From positions 1,793,615-1,857,614 of the forward strand of contig NZ_LT985361.1 in the NCBI RefSeq assembly GCF_900269665.1: 64,000 bases of DNA. Reading direction: 5' to 3'. The position numbers and the translations under genes were made by a program. This DNA is from Nocardia suismassiliense (GTDB lineage Bacteria; Actinomycetota; Actinomycetes; Mycobacteriales; Mycobacteriaceae). Of the stretch, positions 8,645 to 17,302 are shown piece after piece. The notes under the pieces are model-generated. The model did no database searches. It saw only the letters and a list, made by a program, of their open reading frames with translations, and was not told the DNA's origin. Position 1 is the first letter of the stretch, and each line of letters starts with the position of its first letter.

Positions 8645-9361
8645 ATGGCCGTCGCGACGACCACGGACGACCGGACGACGGTCGTCGGTTCTCGTTGGTG
8701 GCGACCGAGGGTGCCCGCGACCGTCGGCTATCTGTCCGCGCTGGTCATCGTCACGTCGATCTTCTCGGCGCTGAGCGATTCGGCGCAGTCGAAGGTGGTG
8801 CTGCACGCCAGCACCAACCTGCACAACCTGTTGCAAGGCCGGGTCGTCACGCTGCTGTCGAGTGCGCTGGTGATCGGTGATGTCGGCACCGCGTGGTTGA
8901 TCATGCCGCTGCTGGCCTGCCTGCTTGCACTCGCGGAGCTGCGCTTCGGCGCGCTGCACATGGTGCGCGTCTTCCTGGCCGGGCACATCGGCGCGACGCT
9001 GCTCGTCGCGGCGGGGCTTTGGGTGGCGGTCGAGTTCGACTGGATGCCCGCCAGTGTGCGCTGGAGCGAGGACGTCGGTATCAGCTACGGCGCGATGGCT
9101 TTGATCGGCGCGCTGGTCTTCGTCGTACCGAGCAGACTGCGGATCGCCTGGGCCACAGTGTGGTTCACGGCCGCCGTGGCCGGCGTGCTGCTCGGCCAGA
9201 ACTTCACCAGCGCCGGACATCTGCTGGCTTTCTGCATCGGCTCGGGCGTCGGCTACGGCATGATCCGGACCAAAACGCCGGTCACTCGGCGGTTCACCAG
9301 GGTGGAGCGGGCACTGCTCGGCACCAGCATGATCCTCGCCGCCGCCGTGCTCTTCGGCTGA
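8645..9361 (+). CDS. Rhomboid-like integral membrane protein
   Basis: 238 residues, about six hydrophobic segments. It has a serine in a GISYG context and a histidine in SAGHLLAF near the C-terminus, which are in the order of the rhomboid Ser-His catalytic dyad. The loop HNLLQGR after the first helix fits the actinobacterial rhomboid-like family. It may be an intramembrane serine protease; activity is not certain because these divergent members are little studied. GGAGG at 8635-8639 supports the ATG at 8645. It stands alone between the MmpL block and nucS. Confidence 0.75.
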   Translation: MAVATTTDDRTTVVGSRWWRPRVPATVGYLSALVIVTSIFSALSDSAQSKVVLHASTNLHNLLQGRVVTLLSSALVIGDVGTAWLIMPLLACLLALAELRFGALHMVRVFLAGHIGATLLVAAGLWVAVEFDWMPASVRWSEDVGISYGAMALIGALVFVVPSRLRIAWATVWFTAAVAGVLLGQNFTSAGHLLAFCIGSGVGYGMIRTKTPVTRRFTRVERALLGTSMILAAAVLFG

Positions 9362-9430
9362 CCGGTAAGGGCCCGCGAGTCGAGGCGGCCTGACGTCCAC
9401 GGCCGTCCGCTGGTCACCTAGAGTGCTTGG

Positions 9431-10117
9431 GTGCGCCTAGTGATTGCTCGCTGTCAGGTCGACTACGTAGGGCGACTCACCGCCCATCTCGCGATGGCCC
9501 GCCGCTTGCTGATGGTGAAAGCCGACGGCTCGGTCCTCGTGCATTCCGACGGCGGTTCGTACAAACCGCTGAACTGGATGAGCCCGCCGTGCTGGCTGGA
9601 AGAGCGCGGTGCCGCCGATATTCCCGAGGGCGCGAAAGCCCTCTGGGTCGTCACCAATAAGGCAGGCGAAGAACTCCGCATCACCATCGAGGACATCGAG
9701 CACGACTCCGTGCACGAGCTCGGGGTGGACCCGGGTCTGGTGAAAGACGGTGTGGAGGCCCATCTTCAGGTGCTGCTCGCCGAGCACGTGACGACGCTCG
9801 GCCCCGGCTACAGCCTGATCCGGCGCGAGTACATGACCGCGATCGGACCGGTGGACCTGCTGTGCCGGGACGCGGACGGTGCCACCGTCGCGGTCGAGAT
9901 CAAGCGTCGTGGCGAGATCGACGGTGTCGAACAGTTGACCCGCTATCTCGAACTGCTGAATCGCGATCCGCTGCTCGCGCCGGTGGCGGGTGTCTTCGCC
10001 GCGCAGCAGATCAAGCCGCAGGCTCGGACGCTGGCCGAAGATCGCGGAATCCGCTGTCACGTACTGGATTACGACGCTCTGCGCGGTACCGAAAGCACCG
10101 AGTTCCGTTTGTTCTGA
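9431..10117 (+). CDS. nucS: Mismatch-specific endonuclease NucS/EndoMS
   Basis: 228 residues, matching the length and sequence of actinobacterial NucS (Rv1321 in M. tuberculosis). The N-terminal half is the DNA-binding and dimerisation part; the C-terminal half has the RecB-like nuclease core [22 protein letters not shown] and [12 protein letters not shown], giving the Asp, Glu and Lys catalytic set. It cuts both strands at G-T, G-G and T-T mismatches and replaces MutSL-type mismatch repair. The C-terminal end EFRLF resembles a sliding-clamp-binding tail (inference). GTG start. The next gene downstream is also conserved in order. Confidence 0.95.
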   Translation: MRLVIARCQVDYVGRLTAHLAMARRLLMVKADGSVLVHSDGGSYKPLNWMSPPCWLEERGAADIPEGAKALWVVTNKAGEELRITIEDIEHDSVHELGVDPGLVKDGVEAHLQVLLAEHVTTLGPGYSLIRREYMTAIGPVDLLCRDADGATVAVEIKRRGEIDGVEQLTRYLELLNRDPLLAPVAGVFAAQQIKPQARTLAEDRGIRCHVLDYDALRGTESTEFRLF

Positions 10118-10349
10118 TTGGACGGGATTCTCGGCCCAAGACATCACCCAGGTTCTCAGCAGTCGGGGCGACACAGCCGAGGGCACAGTTAGCCCGTCTG
10201 ACAAACAGCCGGTGGTTGCTCGGTGGGTGTGCAGGGTCGGTTCGGTGCGACACCCCCGCCGCCTCGGTATGTCCGAATCATCCCGAGATGACTGCCACCG
10301 GTCCAGTCGGGCTGAACGACGCCTCTGCGCGAGTAATAGGCTGGCTGGC

Positions 10350-10658
10350 ATGCCTCGTCGGAAACCGCGCGCAGACGGTCACACGGGCCGCTCGCGGACG
10401 GGCGGCGCGCCGCTCGGTGATGTCTTCGGCCGGACCGAGGCGGGGCCGGGCGGGGATGAGACCTATGTTGTTCGCACCATCCCTGGTGCGCGGGCGGTGA
10501 AGGTGTATCGCTGCCCGGGGTGTGACCATGAGATCGCGCTGGGGGTTGCGCACATCGTCGCGTGGGCTGCCGATGGTGGTGAGGACGATCGCAGGCATTG
10601 GCATCGCGGTTGCTGGAATGGGCGGCAGACGCGGGGGATCACGCGTCGCTGGTCGTGA
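10350..10658 (+). CDS. Small actinobacterial conserved protein with Cys/His cluster
   Basis: 102 residues. The basic N-terminus is followed by YRCPGCDHEIALGVAHIVAW and a tail with HRGCW, giving a Cys-x2-Cys and later His and Cys that could bind one metal ion. This small protein family is widely conserved in actinobacteria, often labelled ATP/GTP-binding protein without visible nucleotide motifs. ATG at 10350 chosen because the conserved part begins soon after; the 231 bases between nucS and this start show nothing clear. Confidence 0.75.
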   Translation: MPRRKPRADGHTGRSRTGGAPLGDVFGRTEAGPGGDETYVVRTIPGARAVKVYRCPGCDHEIALGVAHIVAWAADGGEDDRRHWHRGCWNGRQTRGITRRWS

Positions 10659-10682
10659 GCCCCAGCGACCCTGGGAATTAGG

Positions 10683-10710
10683 AAGGCCGCCCCGGTGAAG
10701 GGGCGGCCTT
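10683..10710. terminator. Bidirectional terminator hairpin
   Basis: AAGGCCGCCCC pairs perfectly with GGGGCGGCCTT across a 6-base loop. It sits between the convergent gene ends at 10658 (+) and 10760 (-), and both flanks are A/T-leaning at the stem base, so it can serve both genes. Confidence 0.8.
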
Positions 10711-10759
10711 GGTGTGAATTCGGTTGGGTTACTGCGTTAGTCGCCGCTTGGCCCGCCGA

Positions 10760-11761
10760 TTAGTTGCTGATGTCGGCGTTCTCGCGCTCCTCGTCGACGA
10801 TGTCATCCTCTTCCGAGGCGACCTCGGGGATGGCCTTGCGGCTGGAACCGGAGACCTGCTTGGTGTTGTTGCTGATCGACTTGCGCTGATCCGGAACACC
10901 GTCCAGCAGTTCGCTTTCCCGGTTGACCGCGGCGAGCATCGCGGGCACCGAGTCGAGCTGGCCGCGGATGCCGAGCAGCTGGGCGAGCACGCGTCCACGC
11001 AGCACGCGCATCTCCTCGGCCAGTTCCTTCGCGTGCGCGATCTTGCGCTCGGAGGTCTGGGTCGCGGAGGTGATGAGGCGGTTGGCCTCGTCGGTCGCGT
11101 CCTTGATCCGCTGTGCGGCCTCGGCGCGACTGGTGGCCTCCAGCTCCTCCATGGCGCGGGTGAGCTTGGTGCGCCGCTCCGCCATGGTGACCTCGAAGTC
11201 CTGCTGGGTCGCCTTGCGCTTGGCGTCGGCTTCCTTGCCGAGGCGGTCGGCCTCGGCCTGGGCCGCCTCGATGATCTTGGCGGATTCAGTGCGCGCGTTT
11301 GCCAGGGTCTGCTCGAACTCGATCTCGAGCGCCTCGCGCTTTTCCTTGGTTTCGGCCAGCAACGACTCGTACTTGCCACGCATCTCGGTGGCCTGCTGCT
11401 CCGCGATCGACACCATCTCCGCAGCCTCGGCCTGGGCCAGGGCCCGAACCTCGGAGGCCTCGTCGGAGGCCAGCCGCAGCATGCGGGAGATGCGGTCGGA
11501 CATGCCTTCCGCGGTGGTGGGCGGCACCGAGAGTCGGTCGACCTCCTTGCGGAGCTCGTCGATCTCGTCACGCGCATCCTCGAGCTGGCTCGCGAGGTTA
11601 CGGGCTTGTGCCGCAGCAGCATCCCGGTCGGTAGCGGTGACCCTTAGTTCGGCGTCGAAGCGGTCGAAGTAGTTGCGTACCTCGTCTTGCGCATAACCCT
11701 TGCGCACAACGGTGAAGGGCAGTGCAACGAAGCGATTGCGATCGGACTCAGGTGACGACAT
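10760..11761 (-). CDS. DivIVA-domain coiled-coil protein
   Basis: 333 residues. The N-terminal FTVVRKGYAQDEVRNYFDRF is the DivIVA/Wag31 membrane-binding motif (F-x-x-x-RGY-x-x-x-EV). Residues 40-250 are a long heptad-like coiled coil rich in Ala, Glu, Lys and Arg, and the C-terminus is acidic. Such proteins sit at the inner membrane at poles or septa and scaffold the cell-wall machinery. It is not the main Wag31 itself, which is usually in the dcw cluster. Start set at the ATG giving MSSPESDRNR; an in-frame ATG 9 bases upstream is possible. Confidence 0.85.
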   Translation of the reverse strand: MSSPESDRNRFVALPFTVVRKGYAQDEVRNYFDRFDAELRVTATDRDAAAAQARNLASQLEDARDEIDELRKEVDRLSVPPTTAEGMSDRISRMLRLASDEASEVRALAQAEAAEMVSIAEQQATEMRGKYESLLAETKEKREALEIEFEQTLANARTESAKIIEAAQAEADRLGKEADAKRKATQQDFEVTMAERRTKLTRAMEELEATSRAEAAQRIKDATDEANRLITSATQTSERKIAHAKELAEEMRVLRGRVLAQLLGIRGQLDSVPAMLAAVNRESELLDGVPDQRKSISNNTKQVSGSSRKAIPEVASEEDDIVDEERENADISN

Positions 11762-11847
11762 GGCACACAAACTACAGCCTACAGAGACCTGATGGTGACT
11801 CGACCGCGAATGTGATTCCGAAGAGTTTTGCCCGCCCGATCTTGATA

Positions 11848-12321
11848 CTAGTGCGTAACATTCGCGTTCGGCTCGACCAACTCGATCAGCACACCGCCAG
11901 CATCCTTCGGATGGATGAAATTGATGCGGGAATCCGCTGTTCCAGGCCTTGGCGCCTCGTACAGCAAACGCAGGCCCCGCGCGCGCAGGTGCGCGGAGAC
12001 GGCATCGATGTCGGTGACCCGGTAGGCCAGTTGCTGCAGGCCCGCGCCGTTACGGTCGATGAACTTAGCGATGGTCGACTCCTCGTTGAGCGGAGCCAGC
12101 AACTGCAGGGCAGTCCCGCGGTCGGGGGCGCCGGGCAGTGACAGCATCGCCTCGTGCACGCCCTGGGCGTCGTTGACCTCGCGGTGGGTCTCGATCATGC
12201 CCAGATTCTCGGCATACCAGGCAACCGCGACATCCAGGTCGGGCACGGCGACACCGACGTGATCGATGGCGACGACGTAGTCCGCGGGGATGAAATCGGA
12301 CGAATCCATAACGTTGCTCAC
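11848..12321 (-). CDS. mce: Methylmalonyl-CoA epimerase
   Basis: 157 residues, VOC (glyoxalase-like) fold. Metal ligands are seen in IDHVGVAVPDLD (His), LQLLAPL (Gln) and GVLIELVEP (Glu), and the length fits the family. It interconverts (R)- and (S)-methylmalonyl-CoA in propionyl-CoA metabolism. It corresponds to Rv1322A and is divergent from the acetyl-CoA acetyltransferase gene. GTG start at 12321; the ATG four codons later is an alternative. Confidence 0.92.
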   Translation of the reverse strand: MSNVMDSSDFIPADYVVAIDHVGVAVPDLDVAVAWYAENLGMIETHREVNDAQGVHEAMLSLPGAPDRGTALQLLAPLNEESTIAKFIDRNGAGLQQLAYRVTDIDAVSAHLRARGLRLLYEAPRPGTADSRINFIHPKDAGGVLIELVEPNANVTH

Positions 12322-12418
12322 TACTCGAAGGTAGCCGCTACCTGCGTACCGGCAACTCGGGCGTAGCGGTTACCGTGGAGTACGGAACTCTGCGAAACCT
12401 AGATAGCGAGGCTCAGTC

Positions 12419-13597
12419 GTGACTTCTTCCGTGATCGTCTCCGGCGCACGCACCCCGGTCGGTCGCCTGCTCGGCGGCCTCAAGGACTTCAGCGGTTCCG
12501 ACCTGGGCGGCTTCGCCATCAAGGCCGCGCTGGAAAAGGGCGGCGTCGCGCCGGAGCAGGTCGACTACGTGATCATGGGCCAGGTGCTCACCGCGGGCGC
12601 GGGCCAGATCCCGGCCAGGCAGGCGGCCGCGGCCGCGGGCATTCCGATGGACGTGCCCGCGCTCACCGTCAACAAGGTGTGTTTGTCCGGTATCAACGCA
12701 ATCGCGTTGGCGGACCAGCTGATCCGGGCCGGCGAGTACGAGATCGTGGTCGCGGGTGGCCAGGAGTCGATGAGCCAGGCCCCGCACCTGCTGGAGAAGA
12801 GCCGCGAGGGCTTCAAGTACGGCGACGTGACGCTGCGTGACCACATGGCCTACGACGGCCTGCACGACATCTTCACCGACCAGCCGATGGGCGCGCTGAC
12901 CGAACAGCGCAACGACACCGAGCCGGTCAGCCGGGAAGACCAGGACGCGTTCGCCGCGGCCTCGCACCAGCGCGCGGCCGAGGCATGGAAGAACGGCGTC
13001 TTCGACGACGAGGTGGTCCCGGTCTCGGTGCCGCAGCGCAAGGGCGACCCGCTGCTGGTCGCCGCCGACGAGGGCATCCGCGCCGACACCACGGCGGAGT
13101 CGCTGGCCAAGCTGCGTCCCGCGTTCCGCAAGGACGGCACGATCACCGCGGGCACCGCCTCGCAGATCTCCGACGGCGCCGCCGCGGTCGTGGTGATGAG
13201 CAAGGCCAAGGCCGAGGAGCTGGGCCTGAGCTGGATCGCCGAGATCGGCGCCGCGGGCGTGGTCGCGGGCCCGGATTCGACGCTGCAGGACCAGCCTGCC
13301 AACGCCATCGCGAAGGCCTGTGCGCGCGAGGGCATTTCGCCCGCCGACCTGGATCTGGTGGAGATCAACGAGGCGTTCGCGGCGGTCGGTGTCGCCTCGA
13401 CCCGCAAGCTGGGCATCGATCCGGCGAAGGTGAACGTCAACGGTGGCGCGATCGCGATCGGGCACCCGCTGGGCATGTCCGGTGCGCGCATCCTGCTGCA
13501 CCTGGTGCTGGAGCTGAAGCGCCGCGGTGGTGGCGTCGGTGCCGCCGCGCTGTGCGGTGGCGGCGGTCAGGGTGACGCCCTGATTGTCCGGGTCTAG
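12419..13597 (+). CDS. fadA4: Acetyl-CoA C-acetyltransferase (thiolase)
   Basis: 392 residues, the full length of a biosynthetic-type thiolase. The acyl-carrying cysteine is C88 in [10 protein letters not shown], the catalytic histidine is in [11 protein letters not shown] and the second cysteine is in ALCGGGGQG. It joins or splits two acetyl-CoA to acetoacetyl-CoA. It matches Rv1323 (fadA4) in position and sequence. GTG start. It is transcribed away from the epimerase gene. Confidence 0.94.
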   Translation: MTSSVIVSGARTPVGRLLGGLKDFSGSDLGGFAIKAALEKGGVAPEQVDYVIMGQVLTAGAGQIPARQAAAAAGIPMDVPALTVNKVCLSGINAIALADQLIRAGEYEIVVAGGQESMSQAPHLLEKSREGFKYGDVTLRDHMAYDGLHDIFTDQPMGALTEQRNDTEPVSREDQDAFAAASHQRAAEAWKNGVFDDEVVPVSVPQRKGDPLLVAADEGIRADTTAESLAKLRPAFRKDGTITAGTASQISDGAAAVVVMSKAKAEELGLSWIAEIGAAGVVAGPDSTLQDQPANAIAKACAREGISPADLDLVEINEAFAAVGVASTRKLGIDPAKVNVNGGAIAIGHPLGMSGARILLHLVLELKRRGGGVGAAALCGGGGQGDALIVRV

Positions 13598-13741
13598 TTC
13601 TGCCGCAAGCGAGTTCGTCGTCGGCCCCCGCGCAGGTGCGCGGGGGCCGCGTCGTCTGCGGGCCCGGACGGCGGGCGGCGGCGGCCGAATGTGACCCGTC
13701 GCACTACGACACGTCGTAGTGCATCCGGCACAATGGTGCGC

Positions 13742-14110
13742 ATGGGCAATGTCTTCGACCTGAGCACCGTCGCGAAGCGGTTTCGTTTCATCGCGGTGCT
13801 CGAGGCGATCTCGTGGGTTTTTCTGATCGTCGGCATGGTGTTCAAGCGCCTCCCCGAGCCGGTGCTGTGGCCGGTGAAGGTGTTCGGCATGACGCACGGC
13901 ATCATCTTCGTGCTTTTCGTGATCCTCGCCATCGTGACCGCGCGCGAGCTCGGCTGGAACGCGAAGACCACCGTGCTCGCGCTGCTTTCCAGCCTCCCGC
14001 CGTTCTTCACCGTGCTGTTCGAGATCTGGGCGGTCCGCTCGGGCAAGCTCGGTGAACTGAGCAACGCGAATTCTGCCGGATCCGGGGCTCCGGCCGCCGC
14101 CACGTCGTGA
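13742..14110 (+). CDS. DUF3817 small integral membrane protein
   Basis: 122 residues with three or four hydrophobic segments. FRFIAVLEAISWVFLIVGMV and HGIIFVLFVI fit DUF3817, a family of unknown function; a second member lies at 43177-43566. The C-terminal 20 residues are a low-complexity Ala/Ser tail. ATG at 13742 is the one nearest the conserved region. It ends 13 bases before the thioredoxin-fold gene, so the two are likely co-transcribed. Confidence 0.82.
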   Translation: MGNVFDLSTVAKRFRFIAVLEAISWVFLIVGMVFKRLPEPVLWPVKVFGMTHGIIFVLFVILAIVTARELGWNAKTTVLALLSSLPPFFTVLFEIWAVRSGKLGELSNANSAGSGAPAAATS

Positions 14111-14123
14111 CAAACTGGAAACC

Positions 14124-15023
14124 GTGACTCGACCTGCTGCACGCCGTCCTACGCCAGCCGCTGTCGCCGCCATGTCCGGGGCAGTTGATCTCTCCGGTTT
14201 GAAGCAACCGCCCGCCGGTGCACCCGGTGCCGCCGGTGGCGGCGACTACGCGGTGAACGAGGCGAACTTCGAGACCAAGGTGCTACGCCGTTCGGTGCAG
14301 GTGCCGGTGGTCGTCGCGCTGTACTCGCAACGCAGTCCGGGCAGTGTCGAGCTGGTCCGCACGCTGGAGCGGTTGGTCGGCGAGGCGAACGGCGCCTGGG
14401 ACCTGGCCACCGTCGAGGCCGAGGCCAATATGCGGATCGCGCAGGCGTTCGGGGTGCAGGGCATCCCGACCGTCATCGCGGTCGCGGGCGGCCAGCCGCT
14501 GGCCGACTTCCAGGGCGCCCAGCCGGAGCCGCAGGTTCGGCAGTGGCTCAGCGCGGTCATCGACGCGGTGGCGGGCAAGCTGCCCGGCGGCGAGGAGCCG
14601 CAGGAGGCGCCCGAGGACCCCCGCTTCGTCGCCGCGGAGACGGCGCTGGAGCAGGGCGACCTGGCCGGCGCCGAGGCCGCCTACGAAGCGATCATCGCCG
14701 CGGAACCGGGCAACGAGGAAGCCAAGGGCGCGCTGCGCCAGCTGCGGTTCCTCGGCCGCGCGCAGAACATCCCGGCCTCGGCGATCGCGACCGCCGACGC
14801 CGACCCGGGCAATGTGGACGCCGCGCTCGACGCCGCCGACGTGGAGATGCTCGACCAGCAGCCGGAGGCCGCGTTCGATCGCCTGATCGCGGTCGTCAAG
14901 CGTTCCGCGGGCGACGACCGCACCAAGGCTCGTACCCGCCTGCTCGAACTCTTCGAATTGTTCGATCAGGCCGAGCCGTTCGTGGTCGCGGCTCGTCGCA
15001 AGCTGGCTGCCGCGCTGTACTAG
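14124..15023 (+). CDS. Thioredoxin-fold tetratricopeptide protein (CnoX/YbbN-like), CxxC absent
   Basis: 299 residues; corresponds to Rv1324. An Ala/Pro-rich N-terminus, a thioredoxin domain at about 45-155 and a helical TPR-like C-terminal half as in YbbN/CnoX. The position of the WCGPC active site reads YSQRSPGS, with no cysteine, so it cannot do dithiol redox chemistry; the cis-proline loop GIPT is kept. E. coli CnoX is a holdase that hands clients to DnaK and GroEL; a chaperone role here is inference from architecture. GTG start. Confidence 0.88.
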   Translation: MTRPAARRPTPAAVAAMSGAVDLSGLKQPPAGAPGAAGGGDYAVNEANFETKVLRRSVQVPVVVALYSQRSPGSVELVRTLERLVGEANGAWDLATVEAEANMRIAQAFGVQGIPTVIAVAGGQPLADFQGAQPEPQVRQWLSAVIDAVAGKLPGGEEPQEAPEDPRFVAAETALEQGDLAGAEAAYEAIIAAEPGNEEAKGALRQLRFLGRAQNIPASAIATADADPGNVDAALDAADVEMLDQQPEAAFDRLIAVVKRSAGDDRTKARTRLLELFELFDQAEPFVVAARRKLAAALY

Positions 15024-15145
15024 CTCGGCCGGCGGCGCATCTCGGCAACGCAACTCGCCCCGTCATCCCGGATCGAATCGGGTGGCGGGGCGCTGTCGTC
15101 GCAATCGCGGAGCCGAACGGATCTGGCGGTCGACCTGACGGAATG

Positions 15146-17302
15146 TCAGCTGTCCGGGGCCAGCCAGACGGCGCTGTTGGGGGCCAGCGCGATCGTCGCC
15201 GAGGCCGGCCGGCCGTGCCATCCTTCGTCAGTGGCCTTGACAGCACCCAGGTTTCCGATGCCCGATCCGCCGTAGTCGGCCGCGTCGGTGTTCAGGATCT
15301 CGGTCCACTGTCCGGCGAACGGCAGGCCCACCCGGTACTCACCGTGCACCGAACCGGAGAAGTTGTACACGCACGCCACCACGGACCCGTCCGAGCCGTA
15401 GCGCAGGAACGCAAGCACATTGTTCGCCTGGTCGTTCGCCTCGATCCACGAGTAACCGCCCGGGGTGATGTCCTGGCTCCACAGCGCGGGCCGGGCGCGG
15501 TACACCGTGTTGAGGTCCCGCACGGCCGCCGTGATCCCTTGATGCAGTGGGTTGTCCAGCTCCGCCCAGTCCAGCCCGCGATCGTGCGACCACTCGCGGA
15601 ACTGGCCGAAATCCTGGCCCATGAACAGCACTTGCTTGCCGGGGTGCCCCCACATGTAGGCCAGCAAGGCCCGCACGCCCGCGGCCTTGGCGAAGTCGTC
15701 GCCGGGCATCCTGGTCCACAGCGTGCCCTTGCCGTGCACCACCTCGTCGTGGCTGATCGGCAGCACGAAATTCTCGCTCCACGCGTACACCAGCGAGAAG
15801 GTGATCTCGTTGTGGTGCCAGGAGCGGTGGATCGGGTCGCGCTGCAGGAAGCCGAGGGTGTCGTGCATCCAGCCCATGTTCCATTTCATGGTGAAGCCGA
15901 GGCCGCCGACGTCGGTGCCGCGGGTGACGCCCGGCCAGCTGGTGGACTCTTCGGCGATGGTGACGACACCGGGATGATGGCGGTGCACGGTGTTGTTGAG
16001 GTCCTGCAGGAAGTCGACGGCCTCCAGGTTTTCCCGGCCGCCGTACACGTTGGGCTCCCAACCCCCTTCGGGGCGTGAGTAATCCAGGTACAGCATGGAG
16101 GCGACGGCGTCGACGCGCAGCCCGTCGATGTGGAACTCCTCGATCCAGTAGCGCGCGTTGGCCACCAGGAAGTTGCGCACCTCGTGCCGACCGAAGTCGA
16201 AAACGTACGTGCCCCAGTCCAGTTGCTCGCCGCGGCGCGGGTCGGCGTGCTCGTAGAGCGGGGTGCCGTCGAAGCGGGCCAGTGCCCATTCGTCGCGCGG
16301 GAAGTGCGCGGGCACCCAGTCGAGCAGCACGCCGATGCCCGCTCGGTGCAGCCGATCGACGAAGGCACGGAAGTCGTCCGGGGTGCCGAAGCGCGCGGTG
16401 GGCGCGTAGTACGAGGTGACCTGATAGCCCCAGGAGCCGCCGAAGGGATGCTCGGCGATGGGCAGCAGTTCGATGTGGGTGTATCCGCAGGCCTGCATGT
16501 AATCGGCCAGCTGGTCGGCCAATTCGCGATAACCGAGGCCGGGCCGCCAGGAGCCGAGGTGCACTTCGTAGACGCTCATCGGCGCCTGGTTGGGGTCGGT
16601 GCTCGCGCGGGTGTCCAGCCAGGCCTGGTCGTCCCAGACGTAGTGGCTCTCGGTGACCACCGACGCGGTGGCGGGCGGGAGTTCGGTGGCGAAGGCCATC
16701 GGGTCGGCGTGGTCGACCGTGCGGCCGTCCGCGCCGTGCACCCGGAACTTGTACTTCGTGCCCGGCCCGACACCGGGCACGAACACCTCCCACACGCCGG
16801 ACGATCCGAGCGCGCGCATCGGCGCGGTGTTCCCGCTCCAGCCGTCGAAATCGCCGATCACGGTGACGCCGCGCGCATTCGGCGCCCACACCGCGAACGA
16901 GGTCCCGTCCACCTCGCCGTCGAGCGTCGTGTAGCGGCGCGGGTGCGCGCCGAGCACGTCCCACAGTCGTTCGTGGCGGCCCTCGCCGATCAGGTGCAGG
17001 TCGAGTTCACCGACCGTCGGCAGGAAGCGGTAGCCGTCGGCGGAGAGAATGGTGCGGCCGCCCGGGTAGGTGGTGACGATGCGGTAGTCCATCACCTCGG
17101 GGTAGGGGACGACGGCGGCGAAGATGCCGTGCCCCAACGACTTCAGTGCGTGGTCGGCGCCGCCGATGCGGACGGTGACCGACTCCGCGTGCGGGCGCAG
17201 CACGCTGATCTCGGTGCCGTCCGGGTGCGGGTGCGCGCCGAGCACGGTGTGCGGGTCGCCGTGGGTGCCCGCGGCCAGCAGCATCAGGTCCCGGCGTTTC
17301 AC
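15146..17302 (-). CDS. glgB: 1,4-alpha-glucan branching enzyme GlgB
   Basis: 718 residues, the usual length. N-terminal carbohydrate-binding and early-set domains (about 1-220, [13 protein letters not shown]), then the GH13 barrel. Active-site segments are [17 protein letters not shown] (nucleophile Asp), TIAEEST (acid/base Glu) and [10 protein letters not shown]. It adds alpha-1,6 branches to linear alpha-1,4 glucan made by GlgE. The GTG start overlaps the glgE stop codon (GTGA), so the two are translationally coupled. Rv1326c in M. tuberculosis. Confidence 0.96.
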   Translation of the reverse strand: MKRRDLMLLAAGTHGDPHTVLGAHPHPDGTEISVLRPHAESVTVRIGGADHALKSLGHGIFAAVVPYPEVMDYRIVTTYPGGRTILSADGYRFLPTVGELDLHLIGEGRHERLWDVLGAHPRRYTTLDGEVDGTSFAVWAPNARGVTVIGDFDGWSGNTAPMRALGSSGVWEVFVPGVGPGTKYKFRVHGADGRTVDHADPMAFATELPPATASVVTESHYVWDDQAWLDTRASTDPNQAPMSVYEVHLGSWRPGLGYRELADQLADYMQACGYTHIELLPIAEHPFGGSWGYQVTSYYAPTARFGTPDDFRAFVDRLHRAGIGVLLDWVPAHFPRDEWALARFDGTPLYEHADPRRGEQLDWGTYVFDFGRHEVRNFLVANARYWIEEFHIDGLRVDAVASMLYLDYSRPEGGWEPNVYGGRENLEAVDFLQDLNNTVHRHHPGVVTIAEESTSWPGVTRGTDVGGLGFTMKWNMGWMHDTLGFLQRDPIHRSWHHNEITFSLVYAWSENFVLPISHDEVVHGKGTLWTRMPGDDFAKAAGVRALLAYMWGHPGKQVLFMGQDFGQFREWSHDRGLDWAELDNPLHQGITAAVRDLNTVYRARPALWSQDITPGGYSWIEANDQANNVLAFLRYGSDGSVVACVYNFSGSVHGEYRVGLPFAGQWTEILNTDAADYGGSGIGNLGAVKATDEGWHGRPASATIALAPNSAVWLAPDS

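Noticed and set aside
9990..10349. Upstream extension of the small Cys/His protein across the end of nucS
   Set aside because: The extension would overlap nucS in another frame, and the conserved part begins after the ATG at 10350.
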